Counted from the stretch's first letter, positions 28,247-37,804 are shown. The stretch: DNA of 64,000 nucleotides from Salipiger mucosus DSM 16094 (GCF_000442255.1 NZ_KE557279.1:1228-65227); one strand, 5' to 3'. A program made the numbers and translations. Notes: generated by a model not told the origin, from the letters alone.

Positions 28247-29851
28247 TCAGGTTTCGTCGTCTCTGGCGAGGTCGGCCGCCGCCTCGCGCAGCAGGAACTT
28301 CTGCACCTTGCCGGTCGCGGTCTTGGGGATCTCGCCGAAGACGAAGCGCCGGGGCCGCTTGAAGCCCGCGAGATGCTCGCGGCAGAAGGCCTCGAGCTCC
28401 GCCGCCTCGAGCGGCTCGCGCGCCTCGACGAAGGCGCAGGGCGTCTCTCCCCACCTGGGATGGGGCGCCGCGACCACCGCTGCCAGTGCCACGGCGGGAT
28501 GGCGGTGGAGCATCTCCTCGATCTCCAGAGACGAGACGTTCTCGCCCCCGGTGATGATCACGTCCTTGGCGCGATCGCGGATGTGGATGCGCCCGTCAGG
28601 GCCCATGACCGCGATGTCGCCGGTGCGGAACCAGCCGCCCTCGAAGGCGGCCTCGGTGGCCTCGGGGTTCTTGAGGTAGCCCGACATGATGGTGTTGCCG
28701 CGCAGCACGATTTCGCCCTGGCTCTCGCCGTCGGCTGGCACGTCGGCGCCGGTCTCGTCGATGACGCGGAGCGCGGGCACGGTGGCATGCGGCCGCCCCT
28801 GCGAGGCGAGGTAGCGCGCCTTGTCGGCCACGGACGCCCCGGCCATGTCGGGCGGGAGCGGGTTGATCGTGCAGGGACCGTAGCACTCGGTCAGCCCGTA
28901 GAGATGCGTGAGGTCGAACCCGATGGTGCCCATGCTTTCGATGAGCGAGGTGGTCGGCGCGGCGCCGCCGGTGCCCACCATGACGCGGGGCGATTCCGCG
29001 TTGCGGCTTTCGCGGGCGGGATGGTCGAGCAGCATGTAGAGGACCACCGGCGCGCAGGCGAGATCGGTCACGCCGTGGCGCGCGATGGCCTCGAAGATCG
29101 CCTCGGGGTTCACGCCGTCAAGGCAGACATGCACGCCGCCCGCCGCGGTCACCGCCCAGCCGTGGCACCAGCCGTTGCAGTGAAAGAGCGGCAGGGTCCA
29201 GAGGTAGACGGTGCCGGGCCCGAACCCGAGGCTCGAGCGGTTGCCCATCGCGTTCTGCCAGGCGCCGCGATGATGCAGCACCACGCCCTTGGGGTTGCCG
29301 GTGGTGCCCGAGGTGTAGTTCAGCGCGATCGGCTGTGCCTCGTCGGTGATGGCCTCGCGCCAGTCGCGGCGCGCCTCCGGCAGCGGGCCGCGCATCACCT
29401 CGAAGGGCGCGCCGGCGGCGGGCGCCCCGTCGAAGACCAGGAACGGCCGATCGCCCGCGACCTCGGCTGCGAGCGGGGCGCAGGCGGCATCGGCCAGCAC
29501 GACCTTCGCGCCCGAATGGTCGAGGATGTAGCGCACCGCCTCGGCGTCGAGCCGGGTGTTGATGGTGTTCAGCACCGCGCCCAGCAGCGGCACCGCGAAA
29601 TGCGCGATGATCATCTCGGGCCGGTTGCCCGCCAGCACCGAGACCACGTCGCCCCGGCGCACGCCCTGCGCGGCCAGGCCCTCGGCCATGCGTTGCACGG
29701 CGGCGTCGACCTCCGCCCAGGTGTAGCGGTCGTCGCCGAAGAGCACCGCCGTCTCCCCGGGCCGGTCGGCCACGGTCTTGTCCAGCAGGTCGAGCGGCGT
29801 CAGCGGCGCGCGGTTGGCCGCGCGCGGTGCCAGATGTGGCGCGTCGAACAT
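28247..29851 (-). CDS. AMP-dependent acyl-CoA ligase
   Basis: 534 residues of the ANL superfamily. The P-loop-like motif NYTSGTTGNPKGVVLHH is near 175-191, followed by LYGLTECYGP, the GWFRTGDIAVMGPDGRIHIRDR adenylation motif, and the C-terminal catalytic lysine in IPKTATGKVQKF. The general style matches medium-chain or methylmercaptopropionate-type (DmdB-like) ligases of marine alphaproteobacteria. The enzyme activates a carboxylic acid to its CoA thioester through an acyl-AMP. The start at 29851 has GGGAGGACCTC just upstream and removes a non-homologous extension. No beta-oxidation genes are adjacent, so the substrate is open. Confidence 0.88.
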   Translation of the reverse strand: MFDAPHLAPRAANRAPLTPLDLLDKTVADRPGETAVLFGDDRYTWAEVDAAVQRMAEGLAAQGVRRGDVVSVLAGNRPEMIIAHFAVPLLGAVLNTINTRLDAEAVRYILDHSGAKVVLADAACAPLAAEVAGDRPFLVFDGAPAAGAPFEVMRGPLPEARRDWREAITDEAQPIALNYTSGTTGNPKGVVLHHRGAWQNAMGNRSSLGFGPGTVYLWTLPLFHCNGWCHGWAVTAAGGVHVCLDGVNPEAIFEAIARHGVTDLACAPVVLYMLLDHPARESRNAESPRVMVGTGGAAPTTSLIESMGTIGFDLTHLYGLTECYGPCTINPLPPDMAGASVADKARYLASQGRPHATVPALRVIDETGADVPADGESQGEIVLRGNTIMSGYLKNPEATEAAFEGGWFRTGDIAVMGPDGRIHIRDRAKDVIITGGENVSSLEIEEMLHRHPAVALAAVVAAPHPRWGETPCAFVEAREPLEAAELEAFCREHLAGFKRPRRFVFGEIPKTATGKVQKFLLREAAADLARDDET

Positions 29852-30065
29852 GAGGTCCTCCCTTGCCTCCGATGCACAGGCGTCGTGGTCCTCCTCCGCG
29901 CGCCTGCGGCTTGGCACCCTGCGGTGCGCCTCGTCGGCGCGCACCACAGGGCGCACGGTGCCCGTGCCCCGCGCCCGCGAGTATTCTCGGAGAGATGGCT
30001 GGCTGCAAGGATCGTCCACGCGCGGGCGATCCGCCCCGCCGCGCCACCGGAGGCAGAGAGGCCCG

Positions 30066-30497
30066 TTACTGGGCGAGCGCCTCCTGCACGATCTCGTCCA
30101 GCAGGGTCTGCACCTCCTGCATCGGGCCCTCCGGGTAGGTGCGGAAGCCCACCGTCACCTCCTCGCCGGTATCGGCGACGAAAATGCCGTAGGGACAGTA
30201 GGCGATGTTCATCGGGTCGGCCTCCATCACGCTGCGCGAGGTGACCGCCGAGCAGAAGATGAAGACATCCGCCGCCTCGAACAGCTCGACATCGCTGCCG
30301 ACATCCTCGCCGGTGCGCTCCAGCATCGCGCCCACGTGGCTGGTGTAGTCGACCACGAGGCCGCGTCCGACGATGGCGCTTTCGACGGCGAAGGCGGTAT
30401 CCTCGAAATTGGCATTGCTGGTGTAGCTGGTGACGTCCTGCGCGGCGGCGGGCGCGGCGAGCGCCAGGGCTGCAAGGCATGCTGCAAGGTATTTCAT
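30066..30497 (-). CDS. DUF302-family secreted protein
   Basis: 143 residues with a signal peptide (MKYLAACLAALALAAPAAAQ). The mature part matches the DUF302 fold: FEDTAFAVESAIVGRGLVVDYTSHVGAMLERTG, then CPYGIFV and YPEGPMQEVQTLLDEIV. Cysteines in VFIFCSA and AYCPYG could bind a ligand. DUF302 proteins are periplasmic and often linked to sulfur or metal metabolism; no function is proven. GGGAGGACAAG is a good ribosome-binding site for the ATG at 30497. Confidence 0.78.
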   Translation of the reverse strand: MKYLAACLAALALAAPAAAQDVTSYTSNANFEDTAFAVESAIVGRGLVVDYTSHVGAMLERTGEDVGSDVELFEAADVFIFCSAVTSRSVMEADPMNIAYCPYGIFVADTGEEVTVGFRTYPEGPMQEVQTLLDEIVQEALAQ

Positions 30498-30609
30498 CTT
30501 GTCCTCCCGGGATGAGTGATCCCGCAAGGATGCCAGCCTCGCGGCTCCATGCCTTGATGCAAGTCAACGGCGCCTCGCGGCAGGCACGGTCCGCTCCGGC
30601 GAACGGTGC

Positions 30610-31530
30610 CTAGAGTCCGGCCCGGGCGCGCAGGATGTCGCGGAATTCCAACGCGGCACCGCCGAGTGGCTCCTTGCGGCGGGTGACCAGCCCGAAGCCG
30701 CCCAGCTTGATCTCGGGGCGGATCGGCAGCTTGGTGAAGAGGCCCGCCCGGCGGTGCGCCTGGACCACCGGCTCGGGCAGCAGCGCCACCGAGTCCGAGA
30801 CCTGCACGAGATGCAGGATCAGCAGGATCGAACTGCATTCGACGCTGTCGGTGGGCCGGCGCAGCCCCTCGGCATCGAAGGCCGCATCGAGCACCTGTCG
30901 CGAGGGGTTCGAGGGCGGCTGAAGCGCCCAGGAACAGTCGACCAGATCCGCCAGCCGCGTCGCCGCGCCCGCCAGCGGGTGCCCGGTTCGGGCCACCACG
31001 GTCAGGCGCTCCTCGGCCAGCGGCTCGAACGCGAAGATATGGCGGTGCCGCTCGGCGCTGAACCGGCCCACGGCAAGGTCGATCCGCCCGGCCTCGAGCT
31101 GCTCGAGGATGCCGTCGCTGGTCTCGCCGTGCAGCGAGAGCAGGAGCTGCGGTCGCTTGCGCTTGATCTCGGCCACGGACCGGGCCACGAAATCCGGCGC
31201 GGCGCCGGTGATCGCCCCCACCGTGAGCGTGCCGTAGCCGCCGGCGCGGCGGGCGTGGAACTCGTCCGAGAAGCGCTGCAGGCGCGAGAGCTGCGCGCGC
31301 ACGTTGGAGACGACGAACTCTCCCAGCGGCGTCGGCGTCAGGCCGCGGGGATGACGCTCGAAGAGCGTGGCGCCGAAGATCTCCTCGACGTCGCGCAGCA
31401 TCTTGGAGGCGGTCGACTGCGTCATGTTGAGCGCATCGGCGGCCTGGTGCGTCGTGCCCCGGTCGGCCAGCGCCACGATCAGCGACATGTGCCGGACCTT
31501 GAGGCTGGCGGTGATATCCTGCTCGACCAT
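30610..31530 (-). CDS. LysR-family transcriptional regulator
   Basis: 306 residues (start MVEQDITASLKVRHMS) with a winged HTH at about 10-70 (LIVALADRGTTHQAADALNMTQSTASKMLRDVEEIFGATLFERHPRG) and a type 2 periplasmic-binding-like effector domain. An in-frame start at 31587 would add 19 residues. It is divergent from the tripartite tricarboxylate transporter genes and so is the obvious candidate to control them, probably in response to the transported carboxylate. The pattern of RGLTPTPLGE and GAITGAAPDFV resembles GbpR/CbbR-like sugar-acid or aromatic-acid regulators. Confidence 0.88.
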   Translation of the reverse strand: MVEQDITASLKVRHMSLIVALADRGTTHQAADALNMTQSTASKMLRDVEEIFGATLFERHPRGLTPTPLGEFVVSNVRAQLSRLQRFSDEFHARRAGGYGTLTVGAITGAAPDFVARSVAEIKRKRPQLLLSLHGETSDGILEQLEAGRIDLAVGRFSAERHRHIFAFEPLAEERLTVVARTGHPLAGAATRLADLVDCSWALQPPSNPSRQVLDAAFDAEGLRRPTDSVECSSILLILHLVQVSDSVALLPEPVVQAHRRAGLFTKLPIRPEIKLGGFGLVTRRKEPLGGAALEFRDILRARAGL

Positions 31531-31817
31531 CGGCGCCCTCGTCACGCGGCTTTCCTGCGTGATCGCGTTTCGCGATCGCAGAGCCATTATTCTTCATTGG
31601 AACGTTATCAGCGGGCTGGTTAGCGTCAATCCCGAGGAGAGGGTCCGAGGGGGGCCGGCAAATTTCGCAGACGCGGCGACAGGGCCCGGCGCACCAGCGG
31701 CGCGGGGCCTGTCGCGCCGCCCCCGCCCGGACCCATGCGGGCGCCATCACCGCCGCATGCGTCCATCGAGGACGCAAGCGGGTGGACCGCCCAGACATGC
31801 AAAGGAGGAGGATTCGC

Positions 31818-32792
31818 ATGCATTTCGTGAAAACCGCCGCGGCCATCGGCGGCCTCGTGGCCATGACCGGCGCCGCCTGGGCGCAGGAGTATCCCGAGCG
31901 CCCGATCCAGCTGATCGTGCCGTGGGGCGCGGGCGGCGGCACCGACGCGGTGGGCCGCCTGCTGGGCGCCGAGATCCAGAAGGAGATGGGCGTTCCGGTC
32001 AACGTGGTGAACCGCACGGGCGGCTCGGGCGTGGTGGGCCACAGCGCCATCGCGAACGCAGAGCCCGACGGCTACACCATCGGCATCATGACCATCGAGA
32101 TCGACATGATGCACTGGCAGGGTCTGACCGACCTGACCTACGAGGACTACGACATCCTGGCCATCGTCAACGCCGATCCGGGCGGGGTCATGGTCTCGGC
32201 CGATTCCGAGTGGGACAGCGTCGAGGGGCTGCTGGAGTCGATCAAGAACGAGCCGGCGGGCACCTACAAGGCCTCGGGCACCGGCCAGGGCGGCATCTGG
32301 CACGTCGGCCTCGCGGGCTGGCTGCTGTCGGAAGGGCTGGCGCCCGACCACGTGACCTTCGTGCCCAGCCAGGGCGCGGCACCGGGCCTGGCCGACATGG
32401 TCGCGGGCGGCGTGGACATCGTGCCCTCGTCGCTGGCCGAGGGCCGCTCGATGATCGAGGCGGACCGCGTACTGCCGCTGGCCACCATGTCCGCCGAGCG
32501 TCAGGATGCCTTCCCCGACGTGCCGACGTTGGCCGAGACGACCGGGTCCGACTGGACCGTCGCGGTCTGGCGCGCGGTCGCGGCGCCCGACGGGCTGCCG
32601 GACGACGTGAAGACAAAGCTCATGGACGCGGTCGAAACCGCCTACAACTCGGAAGAGTACAAGCAGTTCATGACCGACCGCGGCTTCGGCCTTCGCTGGG
32701 CGCGGGGCGAGGACGCCACCGAGATCGTCGCCAATGACGACGCCGCCTTCGGCGAGGTCATGAAGGAAGCCGGGCTCGCCGCCGAGGAGTAA
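31818..32792 (+). CDS. Tripartite tricarboxylate transporter substrate-binding protein (TctC/Bug)
   Basis: 324 residues with a signal peptide (to about residue 24, GAAWAQ) and the Bug-fold start YPERPIQLIVPWGAGGGTDAVGR, which forms the carboxylate-binding loop. Periplasmic partner of TctA/TctB (next two genes). Bug proteins bind citrate, tartrate, other dicarboxylates or aromatic acids; the ligand here is unknown but the downstream 2-hydroxyacid dehydrogenase suggests a hydroxy acid. AAGGAGGAGG lies just before the ATG at 31818, a very strong ribosome-binding site, consistent with the excess of binding protein over permease. Confidence 0.92.
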   Translation: MHFVKTAAAIGGLVAMTGAAWAQEYPERPIQLIVPWGAGGGTDAVGRLLGAEIQKEMGVPVNVVNRTGGSGVVGHSAIANAEPDGYTIGIMTIEIDMMHWQGLTDLTYEDYDILAIVNADPGGVMVSADSEWDSVEGLLESIKNEPAGTYKASGTGQGGIWHVGLAGWLLSEGLAPDHVTFVPSQGAAPGLADMVAGGVDIVPSSLAEGRSMIEADRVLPLATMSAERQDAFPDVPTLAETTGSDWTVAVWRAVAAPDGLPDDVKTKLMDAVETAYNSEEYKQFMTDRGFGLRWARGEDATEIVANDDAAFGEVMKEAGLAAEE

Positions 32793-32944
32793 GGGCCAGC
32801 CCTGAAGGCGGGGCCGGGTGCGGGCAGAAGCCCCGCCCGGCCCCGTTCCCGTCCGCGGGGGCCGCGACGGCCCCCGCGTCGACACGACAGACACCCTCGC
32901 CTCGCGCGGCCGCAGCGACGAGCGCGACAGACAGGACACCGCCG

Positions 32945-33418
32945 ATGCGCGTCACCGACCTGACCCTGGGATTGCTGACCCTGCTGGGGGGGATCGCGAT
33001 CTACATCTCGGCCCTGGATTTCCAGGCCATCCCCGGCCAGTCCTACGGCGCCGGCACCATGCCGCGCGCGATTTCCTTCGTCACCGTGCTGCTGGGCCTC
33101 TTCATCGTGGTCAAGGCCGTGATCGCGGGCGAGCGCATGCCCGGCCTGCGCCTCGAAGAGTGGACCCGCAGCGGCCCGGCGCTGCTGCGCATGCTCTCGG
33201 TGCTGGTGCTGATCGTGGTCTATATCGTCGTCTCGCCCCTGCTGGGCTTCCTGCCCACCGCCTTCGGCGTGATGGTCGCGGCGATGCTGATCCTCGGCGT
33301 GCGCTGGCCGCTCGCGCTGATCGTCTCGGCGCTGGCCGCGCTGGCGATCCAACAGAGCTTCGGCCGCCTGCTTCTCGTGCCGCTGCCGCGCACGGACTTC
33401 CTGACTTTCCTTTGGTGA
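32945..33418 (+). CDS. Tripartite tricarboxylate transporter small subunit TctB
   Basis: 157 residues with four hydrophobic segments (about 8-28, 40-60, 82-110, 118-140), the TctB pattern. It is the small membrane subunit of the sodium- or proton-driven TTT system. Its stop is 7 bases before the TctA start. Sequence is poorly conserved in this family, so the call relies on length, topology and position between TctC and TctA. Confidence 0.88.
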   Translation: MRVTDLTLGLLTLLGGIAIYISALDFQAIPGQSYGAGTMPRAISFVTVLLGLFIVVKAVIAGERMPGLRLEEWTRSGPALLRMLSVLVLIVVYIVVSPLLGFLPTAFGVMVAAMLILGVRWPLALIVSALAALAIQQSFGRLLLVPLPRTDFLTFLW

Positions 33419-33425
33419 ACGCCCC

Positions 33426-34934
33426 ATGTCGACCGTGATGGAGGCCGCGGGCCTCGTCTTCCAACCCTACGTCCTGCTGGTGATCCTGGGCTCCGCAGCC
33501 TTCGGCATGTTCGTGGGCGCCATCCCCGGGCTGACCGCGACCATGGCGACCGCGCTGCTGGTGCCGGTGACCTTCTTCATGGAGCCTGTCCCCGCCATCG
33601 CCACCATCGTCACGGCGACCGCCATGGCGATCTTTGCCGGCGACATCCCGGGCACCATGCTGCGCATGCCCGGCACGCCCGCCAGCGCCGCCTACGTGCA
33701 GGACGGCTACGCGCTGACGCGGCAAGGGCGGCCGGAATCGGCGCTTGGCGCCTCGCTGGTGTTCTCGTCCATGGGCGGGATCTTCGGGACGCTGGTGCTC
33801 ATCAGCGCCTCGCCCGCGCTGGCCGAGATCGCGCTGAAGTTCTCGTCCTTCGAGTATTTCTGGCTCGTGGTGCTGGGCCTGTCCTGCGCTGTCTTCATCT
33901 CGCCCGGCTCGCCCGCGCGGGGGCTGATCTCGCTCATGGTGGGGCTCTTCGCCGCCACCATCGGGCTCGAGAACCCCGCCGGCGCGCCGCGCTACACTTT
34001 CGGCTCGGTCGAGTTGATGGGGGGCATCCAGTTCATCCCGGCGATGATCGGCCTCTTCGCCGTCTCCGAGGTCATCCGCGCCTTCATCAAGCGCGGCGGC
34101 GAGGTGCGTCCGCCCGCGACCTCCGGCAGGGGGATTTTCCGCGAGCAGGCGCATAACCTCGTGACCTACCCGGTGCAGGCGCTGCGCGGCAGCGCGCTCG
34201 GCACGGCCATCGGCGCCCTGCCCGGCGCCGGCGCGGACATCGCGGCCTGGATCTCCTACGCGATCAGCAAGAAGTTCTCGAAGACGCCCGAGAAGTTCGG
34301 CACCGGCCATGTCGAGGGGCTGGTGGAATCCGGCGCCTCGAACAACGGCGCGATGAGCGGGGCCTGGATCCCGGCGCTGGTCTTCGGCATTCCGGGCGAC
34401 TCGATCACCGCGATCGTGATCGGCGTGCTCTACGTCAAGGGGATCAACCCCGGCCCGATGGTCTTCATCACGCAGCCGCAGATGATCTACGCGGTCTTCA
34501 TCGTCTTCCTGCTGGCGAACCTGATGATGCTGCCGCTGGGCTGGGTCGCGATCAAGGGCGCGCGGCAGGTGCTGTCGATCCCGCAGAAGGTGCTGATGCC
34601 GCTCATCCTGATGTTCTGCATGGTGGGCTCCTTCGCGATCAACAACTCGGTCTTCGGCATCGGCATCATGCTGGTCTTCGGCATCATCGGCTTTCTCATG
34701 GAGGAGAACGACATCCCCATCGCCCCGGCGATCCTGGGGCTGGTTCTGGGGCCCATGCTGGAGCAGAACTTCGTCACCTCGATGATCAAGTCCGAGGGAA
34801 GCTTCATCGCCTTCTTCGAGCGCCCCATCGCGGCAGGCCTGGGCCTCTTCACCATCGCGGTCTGGTCGATCCCGCTGGTGATGTGGCTGCTGCGCCGCCG
34901 CCCCGGCGCAGCGAGCCGTCCGCAGGACAGCTGA
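33426..34934 (+). CDS. Tripartite tricarboxylate transporter large permease TctA
   Basis: 502 residues with about 12 hydrophobic helices and the conserved TctA glycine loops: GMFVGAIPGLTATMATALLVPVTF (about 18-41), FAGDIPGTMLRMPGTPAS, GTAIGALPGAGADIAAWISYAISKKFS and NNGAMSGAWIPALVFGIPGDSITAIVIGVL. It is the main translocation subunit. With TctC and TctB it forms a complete uptake system under the divergent LysR regulator. Confidence 0.95.
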   Translation: MSTVMEAAGLVFQPYVLLVILGSAAFGMFVGAIPGLTATMATALLVPVTFFMEPVPAIATIVTATAMAIFAGDIPGTMLRMPGTPASAAYVQDGYALTRQGRPESALGASLVFSSMGGIFGTLVLISASPALAEIALKFSSFEYFWLVVLGLSCAVFISPGSPARGLISLMVGLFAATIGLENPAGAPRYTFGSVELMGGIQFIPAMIGLFAVSEVIRAFIKRGGEVRPPATSGRGIFREQAHNLVTYPVQALRGSALGTAIGALPGAGADIAAWISYAISKKFSKTPEKFGTGHVEGLVESGASNNGAMSGAWIPALVFGIPGDSITAIVIGVLYVKGINPGPMVFITQPQMIYAVFIVFLLANLMMLPLGWVAIKGARQVLSIPQKVLMPLILMFCMVGSFAINNSVFGIGIMLVFGIIGFLMEENDIPIAPAILGLVLGPMLEQNFVTSMIKSEGSFIAFFERPIAAGLGLFTIAVWSIPLVMWLLRRRPGAASRPQDS

Positions 34935-34977
34935 GGCGCCGTTTTCAACATATGTCAGTCAAGGGAGCCTACGAGGC

Positions 34978-35922
34978 ATGACCAAACCCGACCTGCTTCT
35001 CGTCGCCGACCTCGCCCCGCGCGTGGTCGAGCAGCTGGACAAGGACTTCACCGTGCATCGCTACTGCGATGCCGACGACAAGGCGGGATTTCTCGCCGCC
35101 CTGCCCGACGGGGTGCGCTTTGTCGCCACAGGCGGCGGCACCGGCTGTTCTCGCGAGATCATCGAGGCGCTGCCGGCGCTCGAGATCATCTCCTCCTTCG
35201 GGGTGGGCTACGACGCGGTCGACGTCGGAGCCGCGCGCGAGCACGGCGTGCGCGTGACCAACACGCCCGACGTGCTGAACGATTGCGTGGCCGAGGTCAC
35301 CATGGCGCTGATGCTGGCGCTGGCGCACCGCCTGCCCGAGGCCGAACGCTACACCCGCGAGGGCCGTTGGGAGCGCGAGGGCAGCTTCCCGCTGACCGAG
35401 GAGCTGACCGGAAAGACGGTGGGCATCATCGGGCTGGGCCGCATCGGCAAGTCCATCGCGCGGCTGGCGCAGGCCTTTTCCATGCGGGTGGTCTACCACG
35501 GCCGCAGCGAGCAGGCGCATCAACCCTTCGAATACTACGCCGATGTCGAGGCGATGGCCCGCGATGTCGACTGGCTGGTGGTGATCGCGCCCAGCACGCC
35601 GCAGACGCGCGGCATCGTGAGCCGCGGCGTGCTGGAGGCGCTGGGGCCCGAGGGCCGGCTGGTGAACGTGGCGCGCGGCGACCTTGTGGACGAACCGGCG
35701 CTGATCGAGGCGCTGTCCTTGGGCGCCATCGCGGGCGCGGCGCTGGACGTCTTCGCGCAGGAGCCGCATGTGCCGGAGGAACTGCTGAAACTGCAGAACG
35801 TGGTGCTACTGCCGCACCAGGGCAGCGCGACGCACAAGACGCGGGCGGCCATGGGCGATCTCGTCGTGCGGAACCTGCAGGCCCACCTGCGGGGCGATCC
35901 GGTGCCGACGCCGGTGGTCTGA
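34978..35922 (+). CDS. D-2-hydroxyacid dehydrogenase (NAD(P)-dependent)
   Basis: 314 residues of the formate/glycerate dehydrogenase family. The Rossmann motif is VGIIGLGRIGKSIARLA (about 144-160). Catalytic Arg in NVARGDLVDEPAL (about 240), Glu in DVFAQEPHVPEEL, and His in NVVLLPHQGSATH (about 281). The glutamine after the histidine and the short length suggest the glyoxylate/hydroxypyruvate reductase branch. It follows tctA by 43 bases on the same strand, so it likely oxidises or reduces the acid imported by the TTT system or its product. Confidence 0.9.
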   Translation: MTKPDLLLVADLAPRVVEQLDKDFTVHRYCDADDKAGFLAALPDGVRFVATGGGTGCSREIIEALPALEIISSFGVGYDAVDVGAAREHGVRVTNTPDVLNDCVAEVTMALMLALAHRLPEAERYTREGRWEREGSFPLTEELTGKTVGIIGLGRIGKSIARLAQAFSMRVVYHGRSEQAHQPFEYYADVEAMARDVDWLVVIAPSTPQTRGIVSRGVLEALGPEGRLVNVARGDLVDEPALIEALSLGAIAGAALDVFAQEPHVPEELLKLQNVVLLPHQGSATHKTRAAMGDLVVRNLQAHLRGDPVPTPVV

Positions 35923-35970
35923 GACCCGCGCCGGGCCATGAACGGCCCGCGCCAGCCGGTGCGGGCCGTC

Positions 35971-35992
35971 GCCCCTTGCGCTTGGGGCTTTC
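35971..35992 (+). terminator. Possible terminator after the hydroxyacid dehydrogenase
   Basis: GCCCCTTGCGCTTGGGGC hairpin followed by TTTCC, about 50 bases past the stop codon, preceded by a further GC-rich inverted repeat (GGCCCGC..GCGGGCC, 35944-35967). The T tract is short, so efficiency is uncertain. Confidence 0.4.
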
Positions 35993-36043
35993 CGCAATGG
36001 CGGCGCTCCTCCAAGCGCCGCCGGTTGCCTGGTCGCGAGGACG

Positions 36044-36340
36044 TCAGGCGGTTTCCTTCACCCACTCCTCGACCACCTCGAACCCTTCGGGCTTGGGCTG
36101 TGCCTCAAGGAGATCGGCGAAGTTGCCCCAGATCTCCTTGACCCGCGGCTTGTTCGCTTCGAGGTCGTCCTTGCTGGAAACCAGTGACACGATGTACCCA
36201 CTGCCGTCGTCGTTCATGGTGCACAGGAAGTGCTGCATGCCCTGAAGCCCCATGATCTGGTCCTTCACGCGTGCCATGATCGCCTCGGCCTCCTTGCGGC
36301 TGCCCGGCTTCATCTTGAACGGTGTGATACGTGCAAACAT
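36044..36340 (-). CDS. Antibiotic-biosynthesis-monooxygenase (ABM)-like small protein
   Basis: 98 residues with the dimeric alpha/beta-barrel pattern: MFARITPFKMKPGSRKEAEAIMARVKDQIM, then GMQHFLCTMNDDGSGYIVSLVSSKDDLEAN. Start ATG at 36340 is preceded by GGAGGAGAAGGCC. Small proteins of this fold include haem-degrading enzymes, monooxygenases and stress proteins; nothing here decides between them. It is convergent with the hydroxyacid dehydrogenase. Confidence 0.7.
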   Translation of the reverse strand: MFARITPFKMKPGSRKEAEAIMARVKDQIMGLQGMQHFLCTMNDDGSGYIVSLVSSKDDLEANKPRVKEIWGNFADLLEAQPKPEGFEVVEEWVKETA

Positions 36341-36677
36341 GGCCTTCTCCTCCCAGCGGGATCGCCGGCTACCAGCGTCCGGCTCCGCCATGATACCACG
36401 AGTCGGCCGCTTTCGGAGGCTGCAGGTCGTATCAGGCGGCGCGCGGTGTCCGGCAATGCGCCGGGATCGATCCCGCGGCGATGGGAACGCCCTGGCGCCC
36501 GCCGCATGAGCCAGTCCCAGGCCGCGCTGCGACGGGTCGCATCCTTCGGTGTATCGCGCGACGCCCCTGAGAGCGCCGGCACGTGCACCTTGTCTCGACC
36601 TCCCCCGCCGTATCGGAGGTGTCCGGGCCATCCGGCAGGCGATTGACGAGCGGAGTGGTTCCGTGGTTAACGAGCTG
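36341..36677. other. Non-coding spacer upstream of the cobalamin riboswitch
   Basis: About 340 bases with no convincing gene; open frames here are short and lack ribosome-binding sites. A TTGACG at 36643-36648 is a candidate -35 element for the riboswitch transcript, but I see no clear -10 box. Confidence 0.35.
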
Positions 36678-36870
36678 CGATGGTTCCCGGAACGCCGAGT
36701 GCACTCCGGGATGAAATGGGAACACGGTGAGGTATCGCCCGAAAGGCGCCAAGTCCGTGACTGCCCCCGCAACTGTGAGCGGAGAGCGATCCCGAGAACA
36801 CCACTGGGCCATGAACCGGCCCGGGAAGGTTCGGGAAAGCCGTGACCCGCAAGTCAGGAGACCTGCCATC
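36678..36870 (+). promoter_or_regulatory. Cobalamin (B12) riboswitch
   Basis: The conserved cobalamin-aptamer elements appear in order: GGTTCCC pairing with GGGAAC (36683, 36719), GGTGAGGTATCGCC, the B12-box-containing GTGACTGCCCCCGCAACTGTGAGCGG (about 36757-36782), CCACTGG, CCGGGAAGG and GCCGTGACCCGCAAGTCAGGAGACCTGCC (about 36839-36867). It lies about 130 bases upstream of the first gene of a 5-gene operon. When adenosylcobalamin binds, such elements usually block translation start or stop transcription, so the downstream genes should be made when B12 is scarce. Confidence 0.96.
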
Positions 36871-37003
36871 TCCGGCGCGTTTCGCGCCGCAGTCACTTTG
36901 GACCGGGCGGGGTTGTCCGGCAGGAGATGTGCCATGACAGGACGGCGAATATCGCCCGATGACATTGCTGGTCTGCCCGCCCCGCATTTGTGCGGAGGGC
37001 ACG

Positions 37004-37804
37004 ATGGTAGATGCGCGGATCATCCCGTTAAGACGACACGAAGACGGCCGGGGCTCCGGCCAGGCTGACAAGGCCCGGGGCGAGTGGGTCCTTTTCGCCT
37101 GCTCCTCGAGCAACCTCAGCAAGGGCGGCTTCCAACGGCTGGAGGCGATCTGCGCCGCCGCGACGGAGCGGCCGCACATGCTGATCCGGCTCGAGGACAT
37201 GGGCCAGAGCCTTTTCGAGGCGATGGACGAGATGCGCCGCGGCGGGGCCGGAACGATCCGGCTGCAGCCCATCGGCCTGCCCTTCCCCGAGAGCCTGCTG
37301 AGCTGGCTTCCCGGCGTGCTGGCACACTGGAAGAGCCGCCCGGTCAACGCGGGGATCAGCGTGTCTCTCGGCCCCGAACCCTCGCGCGCCGCCAGTGGCC
37401 CGGCCGGCATGCTTCGCGAGCTGCTGGACGCGCCTTCGGCGTCACTCGCTGGCGTGCCCCCCGCCCTCGGCAAGCCGGGATGGGACAGCCCGCCGGATTT
37501 CGACTTTCACCTGCTGGTCTGTACCGGGCCGCGCTGCCAGATGCGCGACGCGGCAAGCCTGAGCCATGTCCTGAAAGCCGAGTGCGCCGCGGCGGGGATC
37601 GCGAAGCGCTGCCTGACCACGACCACCGGCTGCATCTATCCCTGCAACAAGGGCCCTGTCGTCGCGGTCTATCCGCAGGGCGACTGGTTCCGCGTGCCCG
37701 ATCGCACCGCAGCCCGGCGGCTCGTGCACGAGGTGCTCTGCGCGGGCCGCAACCTGCCAGACCTGCAGTTCCATTCCGCCCGGCGCGCCCGGGCCGATCA
37801 CTGA
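37004..37804 (+). CDS. Thioredoxin-like [2Fe-2S] ferredoxin-domain protein in a B12-controlled operon
   Basis: 266 residues. The C-terminal third has the thioredoxin-like ferredoxin cysteine pattern: HLLVCTGPRCQMRDA (two Cys) and RCLTTTTGCIYPCNKGPVVAVYP (three Cys). The N-terminal part (WVLFACSSSNLSKGG to about 120, with RLQPIGLPFPESLLSWLPGVL) is weakly reminiscent of chelatase-like CbiX folds, but I would not insist on it. It is the first gene behind the cobalamin riboswitch and 24 bases before an ABC binding protein. A role in cobalt handling or cobalt-chelation redox is plausible. ATG at 37004 follows GGAGGG; 36959 is an alternative start. Confidence 0.7.
   Translation: MVDARIIPLRRHEDGRGSGQADKARGEWVLFACSSSNLSKGGFQRLEAICAAATERPHMLIRLEDMGQSLFEAMDEMRRGGAGTIRLQPIGLPFPESLLSWLPGVLAHWKSRPVNAGISVSLGPEPSRAASGPAGMLRELLDAPSASLAGVPPALGKPGWDSPPDFDFHLLVCTGPRCQMRDAASLSHVLKAECAAAGIAKRCLTTTTGCIYPCNKGPVVAVYPQGDWFRVPDRTAARRLVHEVLCAGRNLPDLQFHSARRARADH

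Noticed and set aside
36432-36965. A minus-strand frame over the cobalamin riboswitch
   Set aside because: The region is explained by the riboswitch; the frame has no start signal or domain.
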